A DNA stretch of 64,000 nucleotides, from positions 92,628,001 through 92,692,000 of the forward strand of contig JAZHRO010000063.1 in assembly GCA_037157565.1 (NCBI GenBank). Direction: 5' to 3'. The position numbers and the translations under genes were made by a program. Source of the stretch: Thalassia testudinum (lineage: Eukaryota; Streptophyta; Magnoliopsida; Alismatales; Hydrocharitaceae). Of this stretch, positions 45,201-57,128 are shown one piece after another (the stretch's first letter is position 1; each line of letters starts with the position of its first letter). The notes under the pieces were generated by a model, which had not been told where the DNA came from, did not search any database, and worked only from the letters and a program-made list of their open reading frames with translations.

Positions 45201-47440
45201 CTCTCTCATCCCATACCTCCCATAAACCTATAAAAATCATAAAAATTAGAAAAACCACCAAAACACTCAAAAATACCTTGTATATTATGTATATACTTGT
45301 ATATATAAATTAAACCTAAGTTATATGTATAAATTGTATAATATGTACATAATGTATATAAATAACTTATATATGTATTATATATATTAAATTAAGTATT
45401 TATAATAATTTATTGTATATATAATCTTATTGTATTATTATCTATTAATTTATAGTAACTTAAATGTGTCCTAAATTAAGTAATTATATAAACCTATCTA
45501 CATGTACATAACTATACCTAATACTGTACATATGCATTTATATATGTATTATGTACTATACAATACCTGTAATTTAATTTAATTAAGTATTTATAGTAAA
45601 TAATTAAGTTATTAGATTTTTTAGGTAATTTATTAACTTAAAATAAAATAAATTATTAATTTAAGTTAATACTGAAGCAAACTATAATGTACATTTGTAT
45701 TATATTATATTAAGTATTTTTAACTTATATTGTATTTATGGTGTATTATAGTATTTATACTGAAGTAAACTATAATGTAAATTTGTATTATATTATATTA
45801 AGTATTTTTAACTTACTTATATTGTATTTATGGTGTATTATAGTATTTGTAAATTATTTATGTCTATAACTAACGTAAACTAGTATTTAAATGTAAATAA
45901 AATAAAATAAAGTTCCTTAAATATAATAAAAATGTATAATAATAATTTATTATGTATATTAATATTGTATAAAGTCAATTTGATGATTAAGACATTAAGT
46001 TATACTTTAATTAACAATTAAACTCTTAATTTAACATATACAATCAACCAACTTTAGCTAATTTTATTATATATTTAAATAACTTATTTTTGTAAAATAT
46101 TGTACAATTAGGTAGCCCAATATAAGGGCTTTGTAACCCTATAAATTTATTTTTCATTTAAAATAAATTATGGCCCTCAAATCGAGGGCCAAAAGGACCA
46201 AACATAGTAAATCAGTACGTAATGCAATGCTAAGCAGCGCCAATTGGGCGCTTCATAAAGTGCTACATCGTGACTTCACGATCGCGCACTGCAATATTTA
46301 ATGTTTTTGTGATGTCGGCTGTTCGGTCGTCAGTGCTGGGAGCACAAATGAGCATACAGGGTCATGGCTCTCAATTTGCATGCTGTGTGCCCCTGCGTGT
46401 GTGTGTGTGTGCACATGAGCATAGGTGTGCAGGCATGTGAGCCTGTTGTTGGGCCTAAATCTGATAAAATGTACCTAATAAATACTAAGGCTAGCCTACT
46501 AGTAGAGGTCTAGTCCCACCCATATGGGTGCTGTGTATCCCTCGGAAATGGGCCTGCCTGCCCATTAAACCAATTTTTGTGCATGTGAACAGTGCTCATG
46601 TGTGCGTGTTTAAGAGAAGGCCCTAAATTCGACTAAGTGTTGAGAAGGAGAAAGAAGAGTGAACATTTAAGTAAGAGAAGAGTGAAATTTGGCTAAGTGT
46701 TGCCTCTGTGTGCATGCAAATATATATATATATATATGTATAGTATAAGTATATAGCATATGTATATATAATATATGTATATAAATTAAGTAAATAATAT
46801 ATACATATATAATAGTGTATATGTATATATATGTAGAGTAATATGAACATGTTTGAGCTTTGTATGTATATAAATAAATAAGAGCTTTAGTGACGGTTAT
46901 ATATGTCACTGTATATATAAACGTTAATATAGGTATTCAATTTTGCCTTAGATTTTGTACATATTTTACTAAGGTTTTAGCGACGTATGTATATGTAATA
47001 TATGTTACTATAGATATTAATATGTTAAGTTAACTTAGTATAGTATATATTATTAACTATTTTTGTACCTATACTTAGGCATTACTTATATTAGTTGTAA
47101 ATAATTAACATAGTGTAATATTAGCTAGTTTTCGATGCTTGTTTGTTGTACATTTGTTTCAGGCATTGTAATATATATTAATTGATTCTTTTGTAAATAA
47201 TTAACCAATTCTTTCATTTATTGATTCATTGTTTTAAGGAATTCATTTATTGATTCATTCATCATTTTGTAAATAAAATTAGCATTTTTGGAATAAAAGA
47301 ACATTTTTAGACTTAGAGAGTGATGTATATCAATAACTGTTCCCTAGTGAATGACTTGGAAACAAACCAGGAAAAATTGTAAATAAATAAAATTGATGTG
47401 ACATTGGTTTGCATTTGTGATACAAATACTACAAGAACAA
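42286..47440. other. Unclassified AT-rich 5.1 kb block inserted in copia sequence
   Basis: It starts tgatgaggtgtgggtcaaca directly at the broken copia RNase H. No frame longer than about 80 aa has family resemblance. It holds a GC-richer segment (42,740-43,300), a very AT-rich segment (45,250-46,140), a (TG)n run near 46,395, a (TA)n-rich region (46,720-46,830) and a 'gctttagtgacg' motif repeated near 46,882 and 46,974. The flanks suggest an inserted non-autonomous element, but I cannot define both ends or a target duplication. Confidence 0.4.
46715..46830. repeat. (TA)n/(TATG)n microsatellite region
   Basis: Runs of atatatatatatat and tatgtatata-type repeats. Two overlapping frames here (75 and 80 aa, Tyr/Ile-rich) are artefacts of the repeat. 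Confidence 0.8.
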
Positions 47441-47444
47441 CACA

Positions 47445-49178
47445 TTAAACACCATTTTTATTGTAAATTGAAAGTTCATCGATTAGTTCCCCAATCTGAA
47501 CATGCAAATCATGCAGTAGAAACCATATCCAGACCATCTCTATAGTAGCATGGGCCATCGTCCTATACTCTGACTCTGCACTAGAGCGAGAAAATGCCTC
47601 CTCTTTCTTGCTCCTCCAGGTAACCGGATTACCAGCCACAAAGGTACAGAAACCAATGGTGGATTTCCTGTGAAGCACACATCCTATAATTACTTTCCAA
47701 TGCAACTTCGTTAGCCTCTCCCTAGGTAAGATTTCCTACGACGAAGGTAATATCAGGTCTGGTGATAGTCAGGTATAACAGCTTGCCCCCAAGTTGTCTG
47801 TATGCTTTGCTATCAGCTACCTCTGTCGTCATCATGAAGATGTGCCTTGGGGTCCATAGGAATATTGGTTGGCTTGGACCCCAGCATACCTATCTCCTAA
47901 AGAACATCCAATGCATACTTGCTTTGAGAAAGAACAATCCCATCTTTGTTCCTAGCGGCCTCAATCCCTAAGAAATATCTAATCTGGCCTAGATCCTTCA
48001 TAACAAACTGCTATGCAAGAGACTCTTTGACTTGCCTTATCCCAGCTTCATCATTGCTAGTGATAATTAGATCTACATAAACTAGTAGTGCTACAATGCC
48101 ATTCTTTATTTTCCTAACAAACAGAGAGTGGTCTGAAGAAGACCTTTGTATCCTCATCCTTTGCAACACATCTGAGAGGCCATAGATGGCCTTCCTGAGT
48201 CTGCATACACACTCCCCTTGAACCTCAAAACCCAGGGCTGTTGCATGTAAACCTCCTCTTGAAGATCGCCATAGCAAAAGGCATTCTTCACATCAAGCTG
48301 GTGTAATCGCTAATCTCTGTGAGCAGTAACAGAGATGAGTACTCGAACAAGGCAAGCCACGCAATGGAGGAGAAAGTGTCAAAGAAGTTCACTCTATAGG
48401 TTTGGGCGAACCCCTTTGCCAGCAACTTTGCCTTATACCTCGAAATAGACCCATCAGGTTTCTACTTCAAGGTAAAGACCCATTTGGAGCCAACTAGTCG
48501 TGTACCTGTAGGAAGTGAGGTGAGATCCCAAGTCTGTCTACTCCAAAGTGTTGCCATCTCACCCTCTATGGGTTGACACCACTTTGGATCAAGCATGGCT
48601 TGCTGGTAGGTATACGGAATGTGTGAGGCTGTAAGTGCTTAACAAAAGCTGCTAAACTGAGAAGCAAGGCCATCTATAGCCAAATTACTTGCAACACGAT
48701 ATCTGGACTCACATGTGCGAGCGCCTTCCTAATGGTAATAAGAAGGTTAGAATCATCTGGAATATCTGACTGAGTCACTGCAGAAGGAGTCTCACTACTA
48801 TGGTGATCTATACTGTCAGGGGAACTATGTTTAACTAGACTATCATTGTCATTAAAACCCACCTCAATTGCCTATGAAATATTAGTCGGCAGTGCAGGCC
48901 CTTTGTAGTATTGCATGAGGTCTACTATATGTGCACAGAGGACCATGCAATCTCTGGTAGTCATCCAACGAGGTAGTGGAGTCCAAAGAAGTTGGCAGAG
49001 GGGTAGAGATCGGAATCACCTCAAGTGGAACAGGGGGAATAGGCATGGAAGCTACATCATCTTGAAAACTTGTCTATCCAATAACAAAAAAATATGGCAT
49101 TGTCTCGTGAAAAGTCACATCAACGATGACATAATGCCTATGGTGGATGGGATCATAGTATCAATACCCCTTCTAATT
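47445..49178 (-). pseudogene. Ty1-copia pol fragment (integrase end, RT, RNase H)
   Basis: Read on the minus strand from 49,178: KGY-stop-YYDPIHHRHYVIVDVTFHETMPYF, the linker at the end of copia integrase. A Ser/Pro/Asp-rich spacer follows (48,674-49,050), then RT with GFEVQGECVCRLRKAIYGL and ALLVYVDLIIT near 48,250-48,070, where the catalytic YVDD box has become YVDL. RNase H follows with STIGFCTFVAGNPVTWRSKKEEAFSRSSAESEYR (47,445-47,705). Several stops and frame changes are present. Sequence is replaced at 49,178 by an LTR-like block and at about 47,440 by AT-rich DNA, so both ends are cut. Confidence 0.88.
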
Positions 49179-50044
49179 ACTAAAGTATTGATGACTCTAC
49201 AAATAATAGTGTTAATTACATCAATTAGAGTCAGTTTCGAGGGCTCATGTGCATGAATATCATATTATAGTGGGTCTAGGAGAAATACATGCATATCGTG
49301 TCATTTCTACATTAAGATTGCTTCAAATTAATGTTTAATGACCTTGTGTACAAGTGCATATTGAAATAGGTCTCAGATGATAATCAGACCACACGGATGA
49401 ATCCAGATCGACGAACGTAGTCCAACAAAGCAAGAATCATCTCGATCGGAGTCCTGTAGCATTCGGTACAAAGGAAAGACGATGGACGGCCTAGATGGCA
49501 CCACGTGGAACCATCTAGGCCACCCAATGGCTGCTAGAATCTCACTGCTCTCCTCAAATGTGCCTTCATTAAGAGATCTCAGCTGTTGGATCTTGATCCA
49601 ATGGCCGAGATCTCTTAATGAAGATCTTGATCCAACGGCTGAGAATGTGTGCGCGTTAATTCACAAACTAGACAAAGCGGCAGGTGTAGCGTGTTGGTCC
49701 GCACCTCGGCCCACATGCGACGGGTGCGAGTTCAAGACCTCGCGAGGTGCAATTACGCTGCACGTGGACAGGCGGAGAAATTAGGCCGCTGGATACTCGT
49801 CAAGCGGCTCTGACAGTGGCAACGTGGCGTGCTCTCACACGTCGGATGAGCACGATGAGTGATGCGCAATCCAACGTCGCATCACACGTGCCATCTGACT
49901 TGTGCCTAAGGAACAATCTTGACTTCGTGGTTGCGTGCGATCTTGACTGTCGATCGCTAATCGAACGACTGCCAATACGAGCACACAGATCATCGATGTC
50001 TGACCACTATTCACTTGCATACTAATAAACACACATGAATTCAT
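49179..50044 (+). repeat. Partial Athila-like LTR, copy A
   Basis: After an AT-rich start, this contains 'cagaccacacggatgaatcc', 'gatggacggcc...ccacgtgg', repeated 'ttggatcttgatccaa' blocks and 'gcgagttcaagacc', in the same order as the U3 of the LTRs at 13,882 and 50,045. It stops where the second copy begins, so only the 5' part is present. Confidence 0.6.
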
Positions 50045-51833
50045 GATAAAATGCTTATTTGTGATAGTTCCTAGGCCTAGCATTGCATTTCATAGTATAA
50101 ATATTACATAACATTCATTGCATTGCATTTAGAATAGGTTGTGTATTCTATATATTAATTCTAACATTTTATATGGCTAGAAGGCAGTGCGACATCTTTA
50201 CGATCTTCGGATGAAGTATCTGACTGTATGGATGGATCCCGAGCGACCATCACAGTTCGTCAGTGCAAAAATCACCCCTATCAAAGCTCCGTAGCACCCT
50301 CTATAAGAAGAAGAAGATGGACAGCCCATAAGGTGTCATATAGTGCCATCCAGAACATCCTACGTGAGCCACCACTCTCCAGCCTCACCGTAAGGAGTGA
50401 TCCTAGTCATTGGATCTCAATTCAATGGATGAGAAGCGCCCAACCACACCCGACCTCCTTCAAAGCCAGCAAGGAAGATCTGATCATGACCGTTGGATCA
50501 TCATCCAACTATTGAGGTGCACAATAGCACTTCATCTCCGCATGACCATCCAACACCTGTGCCCAAACGGTAGTGTGCCCGCTCCTCAAGGAGAAGCGCG
50601 GGCTTGAGCTTCGATTCACTGTAACTGCATAGCGACCGAAGAAATTAGATTGCTCGATCTTGATCGAGAAGTTAGATTTGTGCACGCGTGAACAGATGCC
50701 AGACGATGACGCACAGACGCACCCCAACGCAAACGTGTGTGATCTGGAGTGCACATTAGGGATGATCGGGCGCGTTATCCATCGTCCAATCTTCACAATT
50801 GCGGGATGAGCGTGATTCAAATCTTACAAGAGGCACTATGCTTGCGTGCTCCTTAGCTGCATGATCAAGATTCAATGGTGGAGATGCTTCCTCGACCAGC
50901 GGGCACGCGATTTGAACGACAGTGAGCGCCCGATCTCCGTGCGATCCAAGACTTCCGATTACGATCCAATGGTTGCAAGCATCCCCGCATTGTGCCAGCT
51001 GCAGAGCTCCTCCTTACACCAGCAAAGGTGCATGAATGCTATATCATCACCCCTAGCGGGTCTTCAGCAACGTTTTAAATGTCGCTAAAGACCCATGCAC
51101 GCAAAACACCTCCCTTCCACCACTATATAAACCCCACGACCCCTTCCCTTCTAAACCATCTCTACCTATGCTACTCCCACCTACTCCATAGCTCTAGAAG
51201 CCCATCAAAGCTCCCAAGAGCTCATTCCCAAGCTCCAATGGTCCCCTACTAGTGTAGTTTTCCCATATCCCACCAAATATTCCTCCTTCTCACCACCTTC
51301 ATAGGAAGCCTTGGAGCCATCCTCCCACCTCTATTCTGGTAGAAGATCAACACCCTTTCCTCATTCCCATTCCAAAGCCTTGGTGAAGCATTTCTCTACC
51401 TGGCACCCTCCTACATCTCAACCCCATCATCCAGCATCTCACCTCCTTCATCTAAGCTATCACCAAGCGCCTTCATCTCGCAAAACAGCCGATTTGGGAG
51501 ATTTCTTCTCACCCCTATCTCTTTTATATTTTAGCATATTGTAATAGAAGTTTGAATGACATTGTGATATATCATATTTGTTTCATCCACTTTGTGAAGT
51601 TATCTTGCTTGTCTTTTTATTACAAAAACACCAAAAAATCACAAAACCCTAAAACACCAAAAAGGAACAACACGAAGTGCAGATTTCAATGAAAGTAAAC
51701 ATCACCTCCCTATGTTTGACCTGGGACTCCCTTGGAGTTTTGGTAAAAAATTGTATTTGATAACGAGTTTCGCGACTACAATGACGGGTTTCTCCTAACC
51801 CCAATTTTCTCTTGTGAAAACTCATGCATCATT
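50045..51833 (+). repeat. Athila-like LTR, copy B (left end approximate)
   Basis: It repeats the layout of copy A ('ggatggatcccgagcgacca', 'agatggacagcccataaggt'), then continues through a TATA box (tatataa at 51,124), a C-rich leader and the ending 'tgtttgacctgggactccc ... gactacaatgacgggtttc' to catgcatca at 51,833. The end region matches the minus-orientation LTR at 37,331-37,480. A clear primer site is not seen after it, so it may be a solo or truncated LTR. Confidence 0.65.
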
Positions 51834-52582
51834 AAAAGCAGTAGAATGAGTATGGTCATGTATCTGGGCTTTGGACAGCAGGTCAATGGCTGTTACCCAT
51901 GACAACTTGCCAGCCATACTATCCTAGACGGTTTATTAGCTACCCAATTTCCGTAAAAACCATCGAAAAGTGAGTCAGTGCAAACAGTGTGTAGATGCTT
52001 AGACTTAAAATCCCCTCAAATCAGAGGGTGGGTTGATAAGTTGCGCACTTATCATCCCAATTTATTCACCAAATTAAAGTAAAATTACATGGCGAGAACT
52101 CGAGACTAAGTCCACATTCGTGTGGACACTCGGGTTGATTAAGCCCGAAGACCTAAAGAGTCTAAGTATTTAGGTCCCAAAGTATCAATTCCTAAAGTTT
52201 GCAACTCCTAATGCCTAAGTTCTCTTCTCCTAATTCTATATGTATATATCTTTTTTATTAACAGGAAATTACTGTTACGGGCTAACAAAATGACCATTCC
52301 ATAAAATATCCACCCCCTATGCTTAGCTAACGCAATGTCCTCATTGTAAAGATAAAAGCATACAAGAGGGTAGAATTGGAAGAATAGCATCTGATTTCTG
52401 TGAGATTTTGGTCAGCTCCTAACAGTCGTTACACATGTTGAGTTTAGTGCCTTCAGCTAGGTGATGTCCTCAATAACTAACATTGAAGCTACAATAACAG
52501 AGTTTTTGGGCCCTTACATATGGGTCTTGGAGAGTGAAAATGGGCTTGCCAAAGAGATGATCAATGAAAGTGGCAAGCTGAT
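51834..52582. other. Interval with a possible LTR start at 52,034
   Basis: From 52,034 the sequence opens with a perfect hairpin (TGATAAGT, 5-nt loop, ACTTATCA), the form seen at other LTR starts in this window. It could be the first ~550 bp of an LTR interrupted at 52,583. No coding sequence is recognised. Confidence 0.4.
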
Positions 52583-55288
52583 TGATGGGACACCATCATG
52601 AGCCCTAAATAGCTCATTTTGACCTAATGAAGCGAATAAATAATCCTACATAACCAATTGAAGGTCATAATTCACTCCGTAACCTTTCTAAGAGAAAAAT
52701 AAGAAATTAGGGTTAAAACTGTAATTTTACCAGTGCAGTACAACCATGGGTTTTCTCAAGGGCTAAATAAAGGTTAAATGGTCTTAATAAGATAATAAGT
52801 GGGTTGGACTTGATGGAAAAGGGTTCGTGTGTGTTCTGTAAATTAAATGACTTCTTGAAACCCTAAAATACACCCACTTAATTAACCAAGGCTCTATTCA
52901 GGATAAAATTCACCTAAACCCTCTCAAAATCATAGAAAAATATCCTCTAGGGTTTAGTACCTTCAATTTGGCCATTGGAACCCATCTTGACCTAAAATGG
53001 GGTCGCAGACAGATATTTACCCTAATTTGGGTTTTTGCATAAATTTCCCAATCAAACGTGGTCAAAACAAAAAATCCAACTTCACCATTGGATTCCTTAG
53101 GTCAAAATTAGGTTTTTACCAAAATTTGGAGCTAAGGGAAATTCATCTTGACCTAGTTTGCAAAAGGATTTTGTCTGATTACATTTCTACCCCTAACTTT
53201 CAAAAACCCTTGCAAATAGCCCCCTATCTTCTTCATCATTTTCACAAGTAGGTCCCTATACAATTATTGCGGAGGAATCCTACTCCGACGAGCTTTGAAA
53301 GGATATTTCTCCTTGATTGCTAGGAGAATCCCTTCCAAAATTGGAAGGGAGATTCTCTGAGAAATTCCCTCCCATCTGAACCCACCTTTGATCCTTGATT
53401 CATTTCCAATCTCTCATGAGAATGCATGAGAGATTTGGGTCTTTTAAAGTTTTCATCTCCAACGAGTTTTGCTTTCTTGGAAGATTGGCTTCCAAGCACA
53501 AAACCTCCTCAGATCCCTATTTAAAGACTCCCCAGGGTCCAACGAACTCCTAAGCTTGAAATTGGGTCGGTTCCCCCTCTATTCCTCTCTCCCTCGCCAG
53601 CCACAGCCCTCCACAAGCTCTGGTGGCTTCCCCCTAGCTCTCTCGTCGCCCAACCACAATACCAGTGCCGGGTTATCTTCACCACAGTCCTCTGTGTCGC
53701 ACAATATTGGCCGATGTCATCTTTGCCCCATCTTCGCCGCCGCCTCACCTACAGGGGTATTTGTCTTCCCTATGTCTGGTAACCATACCGACATGGTATT
53801 TCTGTCCCTTTTCCTCCCTTAGAGTAGCCTTTTAGATTCCTTATCTTCCTTCCTTTCTTCCCCTTTCTTTATTTCTCAAAATCGACCACCGACGCCACTA
53901 ACCACCATCACCTCCTCCATCTCCGGCGATACCTCCGGCGAGGTGTTCCCGTCGCTATGCACCTCCATCCACCTCGCTGAACACCCTACAACCTCCACCA
54001 TACCTCCCTGATCATTTTCCCTCACTCCAAGCACTCCATCGACCACTCAAACACCTCCCCGAATAGACCCATTCTCATCGTCCACTCCCTTCACCGTCCA
54101 GCCACCACAGACACCCTCACTCTACGCCGCAGCTACCATTACATTTGCCGTGTCATGGTGATACTGTTGAGCATTCTAATGCGGCTATAAGGCCCTTGTT
54201 CTTGATTTTAGGTAGCAGGATGACGGCTGCCATTGCTGCCAATGCTTCGAGCTTGTTGCTATTGCTCCAGTTCCTACTCTACTCCAGGGGATAGCCCCAG
54301 GCCATGCAAACTTAAGGAGCGTAGGTGTCCAAGCCATCAAGCGAAGGCTCCAACAATCGTAGCCTTGCCAATTCAGCCACACAACCTACTATTGCGGTGC
54401 GCGGAAGGAAGGTGGGACATTTAGTCCCACCTTGGAAATGAAAGAGCGCTTTCATGCGCATAAATTGTAAAAGTGAAGTAGGCTCTTCGCCTCCAACACT
54501 GAGGGTGAGGTCCTCCTCCTCCTCTTCACCAGACTCATCCACGACACCTAATACCCGGACTTGGCCGACCCGACTACCTGACCTGACTTCACTCCTTGCT
54601 CACCACACATGTCGGTGAGCCTAGACCCACGTCTGTGTTAGGTTCGATTACCCGACTGGCTAAAAGCTCTGGGAGAGCGAGACTGAAATAGAAAAGAGAG
54701 AAAGAGAGAGGAGAACTGCGCAAGGGTAGGGGGGTTTTCTCTAAGAAGATTGCTTCAACACTTAGCCGATTCAGAGAAAAAGAAGAGGAGGTCAGGCAAA
54801 AGAAGAGAAGAAAAAGAGAAGGACCTCAGAAGAGAAGGTAAACAGCAAAGAAAGAGAAGAGGGAAGAAGCTGAAGAAGAAGAGAAGGCCATAGGCAGACG
54901 GCTCACAAAGGCAAAGGAAAAAGAAGTGTAGAAGAAGAAGAAGAAGAAAGAGAAATCAGAGAAAGAGATCAGAATAAGAAAAGGAGAAGCATTGTAGCAC
55001 AAGACATTTAAGACGTCTGATTGTAAAATCAGACATTTGATTTTCATATGCTCTCCATTATTTTTCTTTTTACTCTTCATATACTCATGCTCTACATTCC
55101 TAATTAGTTTTTGAGTAATATTTTGTGTTCAATTTGCATTCATTGTTGAGATTAGTGTGTGAATTAAATTTTCTCCCTGTGTTCGACCTCAAAATATATT
55201 CGAGTAATAAAATTGTATTTGTTTTGAACTCTATTTCGGCTGTACTACTGCGCAACACTTTTTAAACCCTGACTTAGCACAATTAACA
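52583..55288 (+). repeat. 5' LTR of the large non-autonomous element
   Basis: About 2,706 bp, from TGATGG (6-bp stem hairpin with CCATCA) to TTAACA. The family member at 27,120-29,967 (minus) confirms both boundaries. A GA-rich tract lies at 54,680-54,980 near the 3' end. Frames such as 53,469-53,822 lie in an LTR and have no recognisable domain. Confidence 0.85.
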
Positions 55289-55310
55289 TTTTGGCACCAT
55301 TACCGGGGAG
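55289..55310 (+). other. Primer binding site (tRNA-Asp type)
   Basis: The sequence ttttggcaccattaccgggg matches the tRNA-Asp complement with CpG-type decay (gcgccgttgcc became gcaccattacc). It starts immediately after the LTR end. Confidence 0.85.
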
Positions 55311-55731
55311 TAACGCGCAATTCACCACTATTCTATGCATTATCTTATTATATTTGAACACTAACTTGCCCTACATCTTAATTCCACCATCTGATTCAAA
55401 TATGCAGCCTGGTTACTTAGGAAAACCATTTAAGAAACCTGAATCACAAAAATCCATGAAAGATAGAATGGTTGAGGATGCCCTGAAATTTTATGAGATT
55501 GATTACAAAACCTCAAAGCCAATTGAAGACATTCCGGTTAATGTATCAACAACAGCCACCTTCATCATAAAATATGCCCAATTATTATTAACAGAAGTAA
55601 TAAAGAGATCAACTCGGGATATTCTCATAACAGGATACATCAAGATAGAAAAATTGCATAACTTTGAATATCTCCAATGCATGACACATTTTGCACTTTG
55701 GAAAAAACACCAAGATGATCTAGAAAAATAG
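55291..55731 (+). CDS. Unrecognised frame 1 of the large LTR element
   Basis: A frame of 146 codons starting inside the primer site. The likelier start is the Met at about 55,402 (MQPGYLGKPFKKPE). The predicted region is Lys-rich, with a hydrophobic segment TTATFIIKYAQLLLTEVIK and the end LWKKHQDDLEK. No gag, zinc knuckle or protease motif is visible. The position just after the PBS is that of gag. After the stop the same frame stays readable to about 55,870 (VIDQKYLYMPQTVNETSW), so the true ORF was probably longer. Function unknown. Confidence 0.5.
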   Translation: MAPLPGSNAQFTTILCIILLYLNTNLPYILIPPSDSNMQPGYLGKPFKKPESQKSMKDRMVEDALKFYEIDYKTSKPIEDIPVNVSTTATFIIKYAQLLLTEVIKRSTRDILITGYIKIEKLHNFEYLQCMTHFALWKKHQDDLEK

Positions 55732-55886
55732 GAAGAAATGATGAAATTATTGAAACAAGTTATCGATCAAAAATACCTGTACATGCCCCAAACAGTTAAT
55801 GAAACATCTTGGAATAATATTGAGGATCAACACGATTTCCAAATCCTGGGTTTAAGACACAAGGTTGTTGTGGATTCCCAACCCGG

Positions 55887-57128
55887 ATGGAATATGATAT
55901 GCCTGATGTTGAAATAGGTTGGGAGGTCCCAACTATAGGAGAACATGATTTTGAGCCAGCCCTAGAAACCCAAAACCCTGGTTCACCAAGCATAGAATTC
56001 CTAGACTCCTGTAAGAATGAGATTGAATCAGAACCTTTCGAAGGTGTAAATCCCACCCCTTATTCTGATAAGATGACCCTCGAAGATAATTCTGACCTAG
56101 ATTTTAGTAATTCAACCCACATCTTCAGCCTAGAATCTAGATTTGAATCTTATTGTGATGAGTGCAAGGCCCCGTATGGCGAAAATCAAATTTTGAATTG
56201 GGATGATGATTTTGGATCTTTATTTGATGAATGTACCTCTCCAACATCCTCATAAATATAGATTGATTTTTCAGAAGTCACGCTAATCTACGATACAAAA
56301 ATCGAGGAGTTGGAAGAGTGGGGTTTTGATTGGGTCTTCCCTACAAGCCAAGAACCCGAGCCCAGACCCAATAGGGACACCTTTTTAAGCTTGGAATCTA
56401 CAAATAGGCTAGACCCAAGTCAGGTTGCTAAGTCTACATCTTGTGATTTATTCTATGGTGGAACCTCTGATCTCGAATCAAATTCAGAACTTGATTCTTG
56501 CAATTTCTCCGACGATTTCGAATCTTACCATGATTTTGGAGAACCATTGTTTCCTGACGATTACGAGTCAATCTATGACCTTAGCACGCATGATTCATTC
56601 TTCAACTCTGACTTTGAGGTCCCTGATCCCGAGATCATTAATTTAAATTCAGGTTCCATTGAGATGGAATCATTTCTTTTCTATCCTCAGGAATCAAAAT
56701 CAAAAAGTGTCAAGAGTGACTACAACCTAGAATTTGAATCTTTTCTTGACCCAGATTTTCTTCATCCTATAAAAACTCTTCAGGCATTTACCTTTGAGTT
56801 TGCTGGCTACTATGAGGACTCTCTAAATGAACCCACCTTTAATTCTTTTTTAGATGAGCCCTCATACACAATTCTTATTGATGCCACCTCCTCTACAAAT
56901 ACAGAACCTATTCAAACTCGTTTTCAACCTCGACTCGCAACCAAACTCAATTTCTATTCTGATCCCCCTCTTACTGAGATGATTGCAGATGATTCGCCTC
57001 CACATCTTTATTTGGTTTCGGACATCGATCAGACTACAAATCACGCCCCATCCTTCTCTGATCACTTCTGTAGGGTTCCTACATCCTCCACTGATTCCTT
57101 TTCATTTAAGGATCCCTACTCTAATTAG
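55887..57128 (+). pseudogene. Unrecognised acidic protein frame of the large LTR element
   Basis: Two pieces in the same frame (55,887-56,255 and 56,310-57,128) are separated by stops near 56,253 and 56,259. Together they form about 410 codons. The protein is very rich in Asp, Glu, Ser, Phe and Asn, with recurring short units such as SDLESNSELDSCNF, SYHDFGEPLFPDDYES and DSFFNSDFEVPDPE, and no obvious membrane segment or enzyme motif. It would follow frame 1 after a shift near 55,870. Composition suggests a disordered acidic protein. It could be a decayed gag-like or accessory protein of this family. I do not recognise it. Confidence 0.5.

Noticed and set aside
52390..52580. Possible pol fragment on the minus strand (short readable stretch)
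   Set aside because: A readable stretch of about 50 codons has no convincing motif, so it is not called.
53469..53822. 117-aa frame with Pro/Ser-rich sequence
   Set aside because: It lies inside the 5' LTR (52,583-55,288). No counterpart frame was identified in the solo-LTR relative, and there is no domain.
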